A stretch of 32,658 nt of DNA from a virus: the IMG/VR virus record IMGVR_UViG_3300013137_000068, positions 1-32,658 of that record; one strand, 5' to 3'. The notes under the pieces were generated by a model. That model worked only from the letters and a program-made list of their open reading frames with translations, searched no databases and had not been told where the DNA came from. Positions 9,001 through 17,471 of the stretch are shown piece by piece (positions within the stretch are counted from its first letter, which is position 1; the number at the start of each line of letters is the position of its first letter). The position numbers and the translations under genes are program-made.

Positions 9001-10544
9001 ACTTCCAAATCGGTTTTTATTGAAACATTGTATGACAAATCACCATCCCTATAAGGCTGAGAATCCTTTTCTAAATCGGTTACAACAGGAGTATTATATG
9101 ACAAATCGCCATCCCTATAAGGAACAGAATCTTTTTCCAAATCTAAATCTTTGATTACATTATTTGATAAATCTCCGTCCCTGTATGGTTTTGATTCTTT
9201 TTCTAAGTCATGTTTTATTTCAACATTATTAGACAAATTTCCTTCCCTTGTTCCTTTTAAATCTTTCTCAAGGTCTGTTTCTTTGGGAACATTAAATGAC
9301 AAATTAAGTTTTTGATAATTTGTTGAATCAGTTGCTAAATCAGTTATTCTTGGTGTATTGTTTGATAAATTTTCTTTTTTAAATTCAACAGAGTCTGTTT
9401 CTAAGTCTGATTTTTTGAATTTATTATAAGATAAGTCTCCATTTCTAAATTCTTGAGATTCTTTTTCTAAATCATGCTTAATTGAATTATTATTGGATAA
9501 ATCAGCTTCTCTAAAAACTTTAGAATTTTTTTCAATATTACTTTCTTTTGGAGCATTATAGGATAAATCCGATTTCCTAAAATAAATAGAATCTTTCTCT
9601 AAATCAGAAACACCAGGAACATTATTAGATAAATTGTCCTTTCTGGTTCTTTGAGAATCAATTTCCAAATCGGTGTTTTTTGAATCATTGTTGGATAAGT
9701 TATTTTTTCTAAACTGTCCCGATTCTTCTTGTAAGTCGGTTGTTCTTGAAACATTATTAGATAAGTTTTTGTCCTTGAAATTTTCAGAATAAAGGCCAAT
9801 GTCCATTTCCTTAGTGTCATTATTGGATAAATTTTCTTTTCTAAATTGAACAGAGCCTGTTTCCAAGCTTGAGCCTTTAGATTTGTTTGCAGATAAATCA
9901 CCTTCTCTAAATCTTCTGGAATCAACTTCTAAATCGGTTTCTTTCGAATCGTTTTTCGATAAAGCATCTCTTCTATAATTCTTAGAATCATCAATCAAAT
10001 CAGAATTATTTGAAGAATTGTTACTTAAATTTGCTTGTCTATAAGATTCTTGTTTTTCGTTAATTTCTTTGTCAACATTTGGATTCGCTACATTTTTAGA
10101 AATGTTTTTTCTTCTTACCAGTTCTGATTCTTTCATTAAATCAGTAGTTGAACTTATGTTTTTGCTTAATAAATCCTTACGTTTTTTCTCAAATAAAGTT
10201 AATAATTCTACATTATCATTGTGCATTTTTTCTCTGGCCAACAAAGATTTTCTAAAATCTTCAGATTGTTCTTCCAATGAAAAATTCTTCTCAACAGCCT
10301 TTGCAAGTTGCTGTTCTCTTATATCTTCAGAAACTTCATTTAACTCTTGTTTAATTGGAGTTTCATTTTTGCTTAACAATTGACTCCTTACGGAAGGGTA
10401 AAAAACATCATATAGACTCTGGGGTTTTACCAGATTCTTAGACATAAGTTTATTTCTTATTTCAGACGAAAACTCACCAAAGAAATGGTTAATTTTGTCT
10501 TCCATGTTTTGTCTTTCTTCTTCGTAATCAAAATTTGTATACAT
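6078..10544 (-). CDS. Baseplate/tube-initiator-like protein with 22-residue repeat array
   Basis: Protein of 1488 residues, directly after the tape measure gene (1 nt gap). Residues about 21-665 are about 29 imperfect tandem repeats. The last 22 (182-665) are exactly 22 residues each, consensus DLExDSxxYRxxNLSNNVPxxT. The early units are more basic and diverged (RxxLLSKN). A Gly-rich stretch (about 720-750) and an Asn-rich region follow. The C-terminal part, about 1100-1488, contains GGEDGVMFFPPYINSF, a Ser/Glu/Lys-rich linker (about 1215-1290), and GDWFNHDIIVNSVSYDYTDAPW with a final ASVTINFNIVGPAG. That end resembles T4 gp48/gp54 baseplate tube proteins, which also follow the tape measure gene in T4. 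So the C-terminus probably docks in the baseplate and the repeats form an extended fibre or inner element. The function of the repeats is unknown. Confidence 0.62.
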   Translation of the reverse strand: MYTNFDYEEERQNMEDKINHFFGEFSSEIRNKLMSKNLVKPQSLYDVFYPSVRSQLLSKNETPIKQELNEVSEDIREQQLAKAVEKNFSLEEQSEDFRKSLLAREKMHNDNVELLTLFEKKRKDLLSKNISSTTDLMKESELVRRKNISKNVANPNVDKEINEKQESYRQANLSNNSSNNSDLIDDSKNYRRDALSKNDSKETDLEVDSRRFREGDLSANKSKGSSLETGSVQFRKENLSNNDTKEMDIGLYSENFKDKNLSNNVSRTTDLQEESGQFRKNNLSNNDSKNTDLEIDSQRTRKDNLSNNVPGVSDLEKDSIYFRKSDLSYNAPKESNIEKNSKVFREADLSNNNSIKHDLEKESQEFRNGDLSYNKFKKSDLETDSVEFKKENLSNNTPRITDLATDSTNYQKLNLSFNVPKETDLEKDLKGTREGNLSNNVEIKHDLEKESKPYRDGDLSNNVIKDLDLEKDSVPYRDGDLSYNTPVVTDLEKDSQPYRDGDLSYNVSIKTDLEVDSVPYHDANLANNVPSTSDLEVDSVPYHDANLANNVPSTSDLEVDSVPYHDANLANNVPSISDLEVDSVPYHDTNLANNVPGTSDLEVDSVPYHDTNLANNVPSTSNLEVDSVPYHDANLTSNVPSTSDLQTDSTQYHNNNLAANVPGDETIDTHQNQYGQQSSSDGERDFNLSKNVPSHQTIDGHYDEYGSANSAENERIRNLNKNTGMGMLGVNVLGPGGTSLFVGVSGVWTQGLVFRNLLTMRNKYKGQSNYYTEGRNLEYGQGGMLLSNTMKVPSVSDVTEQDALPMNTADIINSSVKNYSNITSPILRNLMMATDNALAYKRILQPYSIYDSEGTVVYNTLNEKIDYNLNNQRITGQNFNFDKSKPEDEKGQKLPENNVNNLIRQYLKYSNPFSLSDTGGLETERPAKTIVTIADQINNLTSPNETGGADYMQTIKELKLYFDLFNTKRMERITNISAKSLTSPGVPYFKKDVETQFDEKYGSKDKSIAAKTIPGNPVHGKDSGFDSATPTKKDGGFDSATPTKGVRKILRDIAFSKDVKFSDNYKDIQGIPYTHTPKSYILGYDKVDKGNLRIGYQKYTIQNPYAPREAGSLLFSIQNYAITESGGEDGVMFFPPYINSFHNSDSANWNSTNFLGRPEAVYTYNNSSRDGGISFYVLTDYAESVLLGRTQDANMDYIKIPINRNFTDISSYKQLVGSFLEGISKDSERDIKEKEKSKKENSTSNDSSAARGTDGEVKNGETSVTSSSDSKSGDSKEEEQADSSESSSTNKKFTNALNSAKEEAYRNSFKINYSESNNSVTNVYDYLMNEEKDGVDGYVESKPSDNVKRIKEMIKNLVFQPAYFSGNLVDFKKKMEFLAKLTRPAKNTINVSYNEATGTYKGSGFSFTRPPVCHLKLGDWFNHDIIVNSVSYDYTDAPWTLVEGKNQPMWASVTINFNIVGPAGASGGVPLTSTDKDGFFGNMSTYGK
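7413..7484. repeat. Tandem 36-bp duplication
   Basis: Two copies of ttgttggcgtagcagaatca plus flank start at 7415 and 7451, period 36. They encode SGFDSATPTK and GGFDSATPTK in the 1488-residue baseplate protein. It is unrelated to the 66-bp array in the same gene, so short in-frame expansion has happened there more than once. Confidence 0.85.
8550..10001. repeat. Tandem array of twenty-two 66-bp units
   Basis: Twenty-two units of exactly 66 bp encode the 22-residue repeats (residues 182-665). Six adjacent units at 8616-9011 are nearly identical at DNA level (DLEVDSVPYHDANLANNVPSTS with few changes). Units toward 10001 have drifted. Older, irregular 22-24-residue units extend to about 10480. 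The gradient points to recent growth of the array at the 8.6-9.0 kb end. Confidence 0.92.
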
Positions 10545-10545
10545 A

Positions 10546-13500
10546 TTAACTTGCTTTATCTATGTCTTTTACTATGTGTTCTTCTAATATTCTACCGTTA
10601 GGCATTTTTAATTGAACGATTAAAGTTTTTGTTCCGCCTCCGCCAGCTCCGCCAGCCCCACCTCCACCAGAAATTTTTCCAATTGCATCTATTACTGCAA
10701 CCATTGCTGTTATTGCCCCACCAGCCAAAGAAGCCAATGCCATTTTTTCTGCAAATTCTTCTACTTTCGCTAGTTTTTCAAAATCTAGTTTTCCAAGTGT
10801 ATCACTAAGTTTTAATATACCAGAAGCCATTGTATCCAACCCTTTTCCTCCCATTTCAAGCGCAAGCGCCAATGGTATCAAAACTAATGAGATTGCCAAA
10901 AGAGTCCCAATCATCAACATCATTCCAATAAGCATTATTGGATTTAAAAACAACATTCCAGCCAAAGCAAATGCCATAAGCCCTGCACTTACCGCCAACA
11001 AACCAACCATCATTGTTGGAAATACACTCCAATCTATTTCAGATAAAAGTTTAAGCCCTTGACCAAGTAAAAGCATTGATGCTGCGAACCCCAACAATGC
11101 GAGTCCAACCAATGCGAGCGCTGCTGCACCAATTAATAACCCAATCAATTGTGGTCCAGTTAACATAATCCCAATTGCCATTAAACCTATTATGATGAGC
11201 GCTAATATTCCAACTGCTATTAATACACTACCCCAATCAGCAGCACCCATAAACTGAGATATTGCATAAGCAAATGGAATCATTGCAAGTCCAACAAGTC
11301 CCATTGCAAGTGCCGTCTTTGCAACATCTTTTAATTTAATTTCACCACCTATCGTTGACATAATTTTTAATGCAATAGCCAATTCAATTATGGCACCACC
11401 AAAAGCCAATAATGCAACTGGGTCTGTTTGAGATAATAGCCAAGCAACCAAGGCAAGAGATGCTCCAATCATGGCAATCGTAAGAGATAATGCAAGTGCA
11501 CCCCTAAGGACTTTTGCAGTTTTTTGTCCAAATCTTTCTAATCCTTCAGCTAAATTTGTTAAAAAATCCTTAAGCCCAGTACCAGATTTTGGCTTAATTT
11601 GTTCAGTTTCTCTAGCCGTACCAGTAGTTTTTGTCAAATCTTCTTGTGCACCACCAGTTTTTCCCATCATTGCTTGCTTAATACCGCCTTTTTTAAATAT
11701 TGCTCCCCAATTTTTTGGATTCATGGCAAATGTTGCCTTTCCTAAAGCTGCGGTTAACATTGGCATTAAAGCAAATGCTGCTATCAATGCAACAATCCAT
11801 GGTCCGAATGGTCCTAAAAACTTAATAAGCTTAATAATACCTTGAACTACCCATGTTAGCTTCTCAACAACTGGTTCTAAATAGCCCATTAAATTTACTA
11901 AGGAATCTTTAAGCGCTGTTACTGCTTTTTCAAAATTTTGATTTTCTTCCGCCTGGTCTTTAAGGTTTTCTGCGTTAGCCGCCTGTTCATCCAATTTTGC
12001 TTTAATATCTTCTTTGCTCATTTTCATCAATTCATCCACACTGCTTGCTCCAAAAATATTTCCTTCTTTAACCGTAAGTTTTCCATCTTTACCAATTTCT
12101 ATGGCATCACTAATTTGTGCTTTTACAGCGTCCGAATCCAACCCTTTTACTGAGAACATATCCTCTGGAAACATTTCCAACTTCTTGTTGTCTTCTGCGT
12201 TTTTTTGAACCATTTTCTGAATTGAATCCAAAGATTGTCCTGTTGCATCGGCCACAATTTGTAAACGGTCTACATCCACTGGGTCAAATTCATATTCTCC
12301 AGTTTCTTTATTGAAGCTTCCAACATCTGCCCCCATTTTTGTTAATATTTTTTGCAATTCTTCTGGACCCTTTCTAGCTGATGCCAACAAATCCATTGGG
12401 TTAATATTTGCAAAGGAACCTCCAGCAAGTTGAAGTTCTGCAGCCATATCCATTGCACCTTCAATTGTTCTAGCTTTTTTCGCAACATCAAAAATTTCAT
12501 CAACATTCATTCTAAGTCTTTCTGCTGTAGCAACCATTTTGGCCAAACTTTTTTCTCCGCCAACAAAACCCATTGTACGCATTTTTGTAATGTTCTTGGC
12601 CATCCCATCAAGAATTTTCTTCGAACTTACTCCAAATTTTTTAGCCTGAACATTGGCAAATTTCATTGTATCTGCGACATCTGCAGAAGAATGTCCAGCC
12701 CTCATCATTTCACCAGCTATGGTACCTAAATTTTCTGCCGAAACTCCTGTTGCCAATTGAACTTCTTTTAAGTCGTCTGCAGCCTTTGCCAAAACATCAA
12801 AATCAGTAGTTCTTAACTCCTCACCCATTGCACCCATAAACTCAGCAGTATCTTTCACACTCATACCAAACTCTGCTGTTTTTACTGTAAGCTCTGTCAT
12901 TTTAGCGGAATTTTGAGTGAACATTATCCCAGTATCCTTCTGAGTTTGGTGGATTACAGCGTCAAACTCAAGAAGTTTGGGAATAAGAGTTGAGGCCAAA
13001 TTTTTTCCTATTTCAATTAAACCCTTTTTGATATTTGCAGCTTCTTTGGTAGTTTCAGATAGCACTTTCTTTGTCTCTTCAGCTTCTTCAGTAAAGGCAA
13101 GCATGGCCACAGCATCTTGTCCAATAACTGCATTTATCTTATCGCTTGTTGCTAATATATCTAAAGCTTCATATCCATATTCTTTTAAAAGTTCATTAAT
13201 CTTCCCTTCTCCAATTGCAGTCAAAAACCTCATTTTTTTGTTTTCATCTTCAATTTCATTTATAAACAATAAATCCCCAGACAATTCCTGGGCACCTTTT
13301 TGCTTAATATCTACTTCTTCTTCAAAATATTTTTTTGCTTTCTCCATCAGCTTTTCGCTGTCTTTTAATTCTTTAGGAATATTTTTAAAAACATCGTCCC
13401 ATTTTTTTGATTCTTTTGCCCCCTCTTTTAAATCTTTAACCATTTTGCTTAACGATTCTTGATTTTTTTTGCTTGGAGTGAGATTTATTTCTTCAAAATC

Positions 13501-13878
13501 TTGAGAAATAAAATCTGATTGTCTTTTAAACGAATCTCTAAAGGATTTAGAAGCATCTTTAGCGGCCTTTTGAACGTTGGAGAATGCATTTTGAAATTTA
13601 ATGTCCAAAGTTTTTCCTGCGGCTTTTAATTGAGCATCTATCTCTCTTATTTCAGCACGTTGTTTTGCCAATTCTTCGGTAGTTTTCGGAACTTTTTCAA
13701 ACCAGTCTGCCCCAGAAATTCCAAAGATAGAAGAAGAAATACCATTCCAAGCATCTTTTTGCATTTGTGTCTGTTCAGATATTTTTTTGGCTGATTTATA
13801 GTATTGGTCAACAAGTGCTAATGCTTTTTTCATTTTTTCTACATCAACAGTGCCTAAGTTATTTTTATTATCTGCCAT
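10546..13878 (-). CDS. Tail tape measure protein
   Basis: Protein of 1110 residues. The N-terminal half is charged, helical and Lys/Glu-rich, with coiled-coil character. The middle (about 300-650) has the Ala/Met/Lys-rich helices of phage tape measures (for example TAEFGMSVKDTAEFMGAMGEE). From about residue 680 to 1060 there are many hydrophobic stretches, the first being GPWIVALIAAFALMPMLTAAL. Such segments in tape measures are thought to enter the host membrane at DNA injection. The C-terminus has a Gly-rich turn, then KTLIVQLKMPNGRILEEHIV. With about 1.5 A per residue, a tail of about 165 nm would be expected. It opens a transcription block: TATTTATAA lies 15 nt before the ATG and a terminator precedes it. 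The baseplate protein gene follows after 1 nt. Confidence 0.85.
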   Translation of the reverse strand: MADNKNNLGTVDVEKMKKALALVDQYYKSAKKISEQTQMQKDAWNGISSSIFGISGADWFEKVPKTTEELAKQRAEIREIDAQLKAAGKTLDIKFQNAFSNVQKAAKDASKSFRDSFKRQSDFISQDFEEINLTPSKKNQESLSKMVKDLKEGAKESKKWDDVFKNIPKELKDSEKLMEKAKKYFEEEVDIKQKGAQELSGDLLFINEIEDENKKMRFLTAIGEGKINELLKEYGYEALDILATSDKINAVIGQDAVAMLAFTEEAEETKKVLSETTKEAANIKKGLIEIGKNLASTLIPKLLEFDAVIHQTQKDTGIMFTQNSAKMTELTVKTAEFGMSVKDTAEFMGAMGEELRTTDFDVLAKAADDLKEVQLATGVSAENLGTIAGEMMRAGHSSADVADTMKFANVQAKKFGVSSKKILDGMAKNITKMRTMGFVGGEKSLAKMVATAERLRMNVDEIFDVAKKARTIEGAMDMAAELQLAGGSFANINPMDLLASARKGPEELQKILTKMGADVGSFNKETGEYEFDPVDVDRLQIVADATGQSLDSIQKMVQKNAEDNKKLEMFPEDMFSVKGLDSDAVKAQISDAIEIGKDGKLTVKEGNIFGASSVDELMKMSKEDIKAKLDEQAANAENLKDQAEENQNFEKAVTALKDSLVNLMGYLEPVVEKLTWVVQGIIKLIKFLGPFGPWIVALIAAFALMPMLTAALGKATFAMNPKNWGAIFKKGGIKQAMMGKTGGAQEDLTKTTGTARETEQIKPKSGTGLKDFLTNLAEGLERFGQKTAKVLRGALALSLTIAMIGASLALVAWLLSQTDPVALLAFGGAIIELAIALKIMSTIGGEIKLKDVAKTALAMGLVGLAMIPFAYAISQFMGAADWGSVLIAVGILALIIIGLMAIGIMLTGPQLIGLLIGAAALALVGLALLGFAASMLLLGQGLKLLSEIDWSVFPTMMVGLLAVSAGLMAFALAGMLFLNPIMLIGMMLMIGTLLAISLVLIPLALALEMGGKGLDTMASGILKLSDTLGKLDFEKLAKVEEFAEKMALASLAGGAITAMVAVIDAIGKISGGGGAGGAGGGGTKTLIVQLKMPNGRILEEHIVKDIDKAS

Positions 13879-13893
13879 TTACAAAATATTTTA

Positions 13894-13902
13894 TTATAAA
13901 TA
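13894..13902 (-). promoter_or_regulatory. TATTTATAA late-promoter-like motif of the tape measure block
   Basis: The minus strand reads TTATATTTATAATAAAATATTTTG before the ATG at 13878; the motif ends 15 nt before the ATG. The same 15-nt spacing is found before the terminase and portal genes. Confidence 0.55.
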
Positions 13903-13928
13903 TAACGGCAAAAAAATATTTTATAAAC

Positions 13929-13966
13929 AAAAAAAAAGGAGATGCATATACGCATCTCCTTTTTTT
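13929..13966 (-). terminator. Rho-independent terminator after the membrane-protein gene
   Basis: A perfect 8-bp stem, GGAGATGC (13938-13945) and GCATCTCC (13952-13959), has a loop of 6 nt. It is flanked by an A-run on one side and a T-run (13960-13966) on the other, so it could work in both directions. On the minus strand it ends the transcript of the gene at 14517-13981, separating it from the tape measure block. Confidence 0.88.
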
Positions 13967-13980
13967 AAAGTTAATGAATT

Positions 13981-14517
13981 TTATTTTTCACCTTTTAACC
14001 ATTTGTATGAAGTTTCATTATCCATTGTGGAAAGTTTCGAATTGATGTATTTTTTAGCTTTCGAGGCATTTTTTGTGCTGTTTGAATCTAAACTATCAAT
14101 CCAAGCAGTCTTTCTATAATCGTTAGCCATTTCTTCATTACTCATGGTTGAAAATTTGGAATCTCTATATTTCTTTGCCTTTTCAATATTGTTATTTTTA
14201 CCAGAACCTGAAGAATTAGCAAGGTGACTTGAAATACTTCCACTGAACGTTATTTTTGCCCATGGCGTTCTAGCGTATTCTTCTTTAGTTAAACCACCCA
14301 TAATGAATGTAAAGCTTAATCCTTTAAAGAAATAAAGAAGCACCACGATTCCACATACAAGCAGGAGAATTGTAACAAAAAAATCCAGCGTTGGATTTGT
14401 TGAAGCCCACTTTTCAATCTGTGGAATCCATTCATTTCCACTTTTTGGAGTGCCGAATTCATGCCAAATAAGGAGTGAACTCAAAGCCAAATAAATTATA
14501 CCTTTTAACCGTAACAT
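13981..14517 (-). CDS. Small membrane protein with duplicated C-terminal motif
   Basis: Protein of 178 residues, no family recognised. Two hydrophobic segments are likely membrane helices: about residues 4-20 and about 45-75 (FFVTILLLVCGIVVLLYFF). The C-terminal part has a twice-occurring motif: KAKKYRDSKFSTMSNEE (about 112-128) and KAKKYINSKLSTMDNE (about 152-167). These would lie on one side of the membrane, probably the cytoplasm given their positive charge. It stands alone between a GTAAC/CGTATA promoter-like motif and a strong terminator, so it is a single-gene transcript inside the late block. Together with the promoter shared with the secreted protein at 438, this suggests an accessory, perhaps early, gene rather than a virion part. 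No SD sequence is seen. Confidence 0.72.
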   Translation of the reverse strand: MLRLKGIIYLALSSLLIWHEFGTPKSGNEWIPQIEKWASTNPTLDFFVTILLLVCGIVVLLYFFKGLSFTFIMGGLTKEEYARTPWAKITFSGSISSHLANSSGSGKNNNIEKAKKYRDSKFSTMSNEEMANDYRKTAWIDSLDSNSTKNASKAKKYINSKLSTMDNETSYKWLKGEK

Positions 14518-14547
14518 AACAATTTCGTTTTATCGTTTCTACTAATG

Positions 14548-14575
14548 TATACGGTATGCTACATAAAAAAGTTAC
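14548..14575 (-). promoter_or_regulatory. Promoter-like motif GTAAC-N17-CGTATA
   Basis: On the minus strand GTAAC (14575-14571), 17 nt, CGTATA (14553-14548), then CATTAGTAGAAACGA (to 14533). The ATG at 14517 is 30 nt after the second box. The match with 384-425 spans both boxes and the start-site region. Confidence 0.65.
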
Positions 14576-14596
14576 ACTTTCTCTTTACTTTTTTAA

Positions 14597-16387
14597 TTAT
14601 TTTGCAGCTTTTTTTATAGTAGCCACCGTTTGAGCAATCTTTTCTTTCTCATCAGGTTCTGATGTAGTTGGCTCTCCTTGAGGCTCTTCTTGGGAAGTTT
14701 TTGCCATATATTTGTTAATTTCCAATATTTTTTTCAATATATTTATAATCCACTTAAATGTTTGATTTTCAGCCTCTTTTAAAACATTTGAATTAAAAGC
14801 TAACAACCAAACTAAATCATTAAGTCCAGCCATTATTTTTTGAACATCTGGGTCAAAAATAAACTTACCTTTTTGATTATTAAACAAAGTTTTAAGATAC
14901 TTCCAATTATCATCAGAATAACCAGTTATGGAACCATTTTGGATAAAGTATTTTAATTGAAGCAAACTGCTATAAAGTGAACCATCACTTATAGATTTCT
15001 GCAAATCAGCAACCTTTTGTTTAATTTCTGGGGTTTTTACAGATACTTGAAATTTTATTGGAACACCCTTAAGTGAAAAATATTTTGCTAAATTTTTGTC
15101 TTTAGAAAAATCTATTACATTTATTGCTTTTTGTGCCCTTGGAACAACTGGAGCAATAAATTTATTAACATCCAACGCTTTTTTCATGTTTTTTACCAAA
15201 GCATTATAAACTCCCCCATCAGCCTCTTTAATTACTTGTGAATTAAACGAAATGAGCTCCAACAAATCATTTAGTTCTCTCATCATATTCATAACATTTT
15301 GATTTTTTAATATGATATTTATCTTTGCTTGCGAGCCTTTATTGTTATTAAATACTGGCTTTAAGTAATATAAATTATCATCTACATATCCATCAAGTTC
15401 CCTTTTTTGAATCAAATCTTTAAGAATGGTTATGGTTTTTTCAAGAACTCCATTGTCTATTTTTCTCTGGAATTCTTTTGCTCTATTAATATCATTTACA
15501 TCACTTAAAACAATTTGAACTTTTCCAGGAAGAATTCCAGATAAATTAGAATCCTTACTAAAATCTAAAACGTTTACATTTTGCGCTTTTACTGCAGGAG
15601 ATTCGCTTACGAGAGAAACAGATTCAACATCAGATATTTCATATTCAGGACGACCAAGCAAGCGAAAAGTTCTTCCTTTAATGACAAATCCATTTTGTAA
15701 ATAATTTGACCTGATAGTTTCCCAATCAACAGTATATTTCTTTAAATCTTCTAATACCTGAAATTGGAAATCAGTACTAATGTTATCTATTTTTTTAAGA
15801 ACTTTTAGATTAATCTTTTTGTTACCGTCTCCAGATATTACAACAGTCCAGCCAACTGGAACAGAAATTAATGCTATATCACTTACATTTTCTTGTTCTG
15901 ATGTATAATTTGTTTTACCTAAAATTCCGTTTTTATAATCAACCCATTTTCCTGATATAAAATTATCCTCTATGGCTTTAAAATTCTCATTCGGTGCACT
16001 ATATACTTCTCCTTGGAATATTCCATCTTCCTCAAAGTATGACCTTTCTCCAGAAAAGTTTGCACCCTTAAAAGTTCCATTATTCCAGGTGCCCTGAAAT
16101 TCTATTTTTCTCTTTTTTATGACAATATAGGAAGCTCTAAATTTAACATCTGGCTCAAGAATCCATTTCATGTCTGGCTCATACCAAGTATCTTCTATAT
16201 ATGGATTTGCAGTTCCATCAGTGGCAAATGTATAAACAAAATTTCCATTGATAAAATAATTACCCTGGTTATTTTTTGCAAGTGTTCTGACTTTTGGCGC
16301 AGCGTGTCCAAAAATTTTATCAAATAATGCTTCGTTTTGTTGAGAAATTTCTTCTATTTTTTTTAATGAATCCATGACTTTTTTCAT
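14597..16387 (-). CDS. Virion-associated protein with internally duplicated domain, unknown function
   Basis: Protein of 596 residues, family not recognised. The N-terminal third contains short Gly/aromatic repeats around residues 95-150 (FQGTWNNGTFKGANFSG, IFQGEVYS) that resemble MORN repeats. Residues about 267-412 and 418-563 are two copies of one domain. Each begins VNVLDFSKD / INVIDFSKD and continues with LDGYVDDNLYYLKPVFNN / ITGYSDDNWKYLKTLFNN, ending NALVKNMKKALDVNKFIAP / KWIINILKKILEINKYMAK. The tail is charged (Glu/Pro/Lys). It lies between baseplate assembly genes and the tape measure, so a tail or chaperone role is possible. A TATTTATAA motif lies only 3 nt before this ATG but 15 nt before the second ATG (16375, residue 5), which may be the real start. 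Confidence 0.7.
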   Translation of the reverse strand: MKKVMDSLKKIEEISQQNEALFDKIFGHAAPKVRTLAKNNQGNYFINGNFVYTFATDGTANPYIEDTWYEPDMKWILEPDVKFRASYIVIKKRKIEFQGTWNNGTFKGANFSGERSYFEEDGIFQGEVYSAPNENFKAIEDNFISGKWVDYKNGILGKTNYTSEQENVSDIALISVPVGWTVVISGDGNKKINLKVLKKIDNISTDFQFQVLEDLKKYTVDWETIRSNYLQNGFVIKGRTFRLLGRPEYEISDVESVSLVSESPAVKAQNVNVLDFSKDSNLSGILPGKVQIVLSDVNDINRAKEFQRKIDNGVLEKTITILKDLIQKRELDGYVDDNLYYLKPVFNNNKGSQAKINIILKNQNVMNMMRELNDLLELISFNSQVIKEADGGVYNALVKNMKKALDVNKFIAPVVPRAQKAINVIDFSKDKNLAKYFSLKGVPIKFQVSVKTPEIKQKVADLQKSISDGSLYSSLLQLKYFIQNGSITGYSDDNWKYLKTLFNNQKGKFIFDPDVQKIMAGLNDLVWLLAFNSNVLKEAENQTFKWIINILKKILEINKYMAKTSQEEPQGEPTTSEPDEKEKIAQTVATIKKAAK

Positions 16388-16390
16388 TTT

Positions 16391-16399
16391 TTATAAATA
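16391..16399 (-). promoter_or_regulatory. TATTTATAA late-promoter-like motif
   Basis: The minus strand reads AACTATTTATAAAAAATG. The distance to the second in-frame ATG (16375) is 15 nt, the same as at three other genes. If the motif is a promoter, translation from 16375 is more plausible than from 16387. Confidence 0.45.
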
Positions 16400-16400
16400 G

Positions 16401-17471
16401 TTAAAATTTTCCCTTACTTGACTTCGCTTTATTCATTGCTTTTTTTTCAGCTTCATTTTGTTTATCAATCTCTTCTTTAATTCTTCTAATGTGCCATTTT
16501 CTTTCTACAACAGGCATTAACATAGCATCGGCTCTTGTAATTCCTTTGCCATAATAAGTAATTAAAAACATTTCCTCGTATATGGTTTGCTTGTAGTTTG
16601 AAGGGAGTGAAAGAAAACCATATCCAACCAATACGGTTTGTTGGAATTCTTCTCCACAAAATGAACATTCCATTGTAATTTTTTCTTCTACGCCGACTTC
16701 ATTTTCTTTTATAAATTCCATTATTGAATCTACATGTTTTTTGGGAAGTTTCCTTATGATTTTTTTAATTTTTTCTTTATCTGTAATTCCATTAATAGAA
16801 TCTATGTTATAGACAAGAGACAGCGTTTTCTCTTTTTTTACCTTTGTTTCAATCCCATCATCACTTTTAAACACAAAAAAGTCTTGTTCCGTCTCATTTT
16901 CATATTTTTCTATTTCTTTTGCAAAAGTCATCGGAGATATTATAAACTCCATCTCAATTTCTGGAATAAAAATAACATATTTTCCATCATCATTTGGGGC
17001 AACCTTTTGCTTTTTAAACTCTAAGCCAGAAAGCTTAAATTCAGTTTCAAATTCTTTATCACAATGAGGACAGGTGGGTTTTAGTTCTACAACGTCTCCA
17101 TAAGATGTAGACCTTAAAAATATCAATATTGCTTGGAAATCACTTAGAAGAAGTTCTCTAACATTAATGTCATCCAGTATTAAATCTCCCAAAATAAGTT
17201 CAATGCCCCTTCCAGACTCCATTAACATTGATTCGCATAATATGTGTTCTTCAACTGCAGTTAAATATCGTATTAACAAAGATTTGTTTTTTCCAGCATA
17301 ATATACTCCCTTGGAAGGAAGATTAATTATGCTAAATTGACGGGATAAGTCAAATTTCTTTTTATTAAGCTTCTTGACTTCTTTTTTTAAATCATAAAAT
17401 CCTTCCAAAAGAATATTCGCATTTTTTTTAAATTCTTCAAATGCTTGTAAATATTCTTTTTCTTCGAACAT
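16401..17471 (-). CDS. T4 gp26/gp51-like baseplate assembly protein, zinc-ribbon paralog 1
   Basis: Protein of 356 residues. It shows the layout of the T4_baseplate family (T4 gp26 and gp51, hub assembly factors). There is an N-terminal strand with LPSKGVYY (about 52-59), a helical part RYLTAVEEHILCESMLMESGRGIELILGDLI, and a pair of CxxC knuckles, CPHC (about 134) and CSFC (about 265), each followed by a beta hairpin; together they probably bind zinc. The C-terminus is a helix and a Lys-rich tail. It would help assemble the hub in the host cytoplasm. The ATG overlaps the stop of the next gene upstream (TAATG), indicating translational coupling. A second copy of the family lies directly upstream, unlike a single-copy arrangement. 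Confidence 0.68.
   Translation of the reverse strand: MFEEKEYLQAFEEFKKNANILLEGFYDLKKEVKKLNKKKFDLSRQFSIINLPSKGVYYAGKNKSLLIRYLTAVEEHILCESMLMESGRGIELILGDLILDDINVRELLLSDFQAILIFLRSTSYGDVVELKPTCPHCDKEFETEFKLSGLEFKKQKVAPNDDGKYVIFIPEIEMEFIISPMTFAKEIEKYENETEQDFFVFKSDDGIETKVKKEKTLSLVYNIDSINGITDKEKIKKIIRKLPKKHVDSIMEFIKENEVGVEEKITMECSFCGEEFQQTVLVGYGFLSLPSNYKQTIYEEMFLITYYGKGITRADAMLMPVVERKWHIRRIKEEIDKQNEAEKKAMNKAKSSKGKF

Noticed and set aside
8618-9154. Long plus-strand open frame opposite the repeat array
   Set aside because: It is the mirror of the 66-bp repeats; it shows the same period, has no promoter-like motif, and the minus-strand protein has clear domain similarity.
8550-10001. CRISPR array
   Set aside because: Units are 66 bp without unique spacers and are one continuous reading frame.
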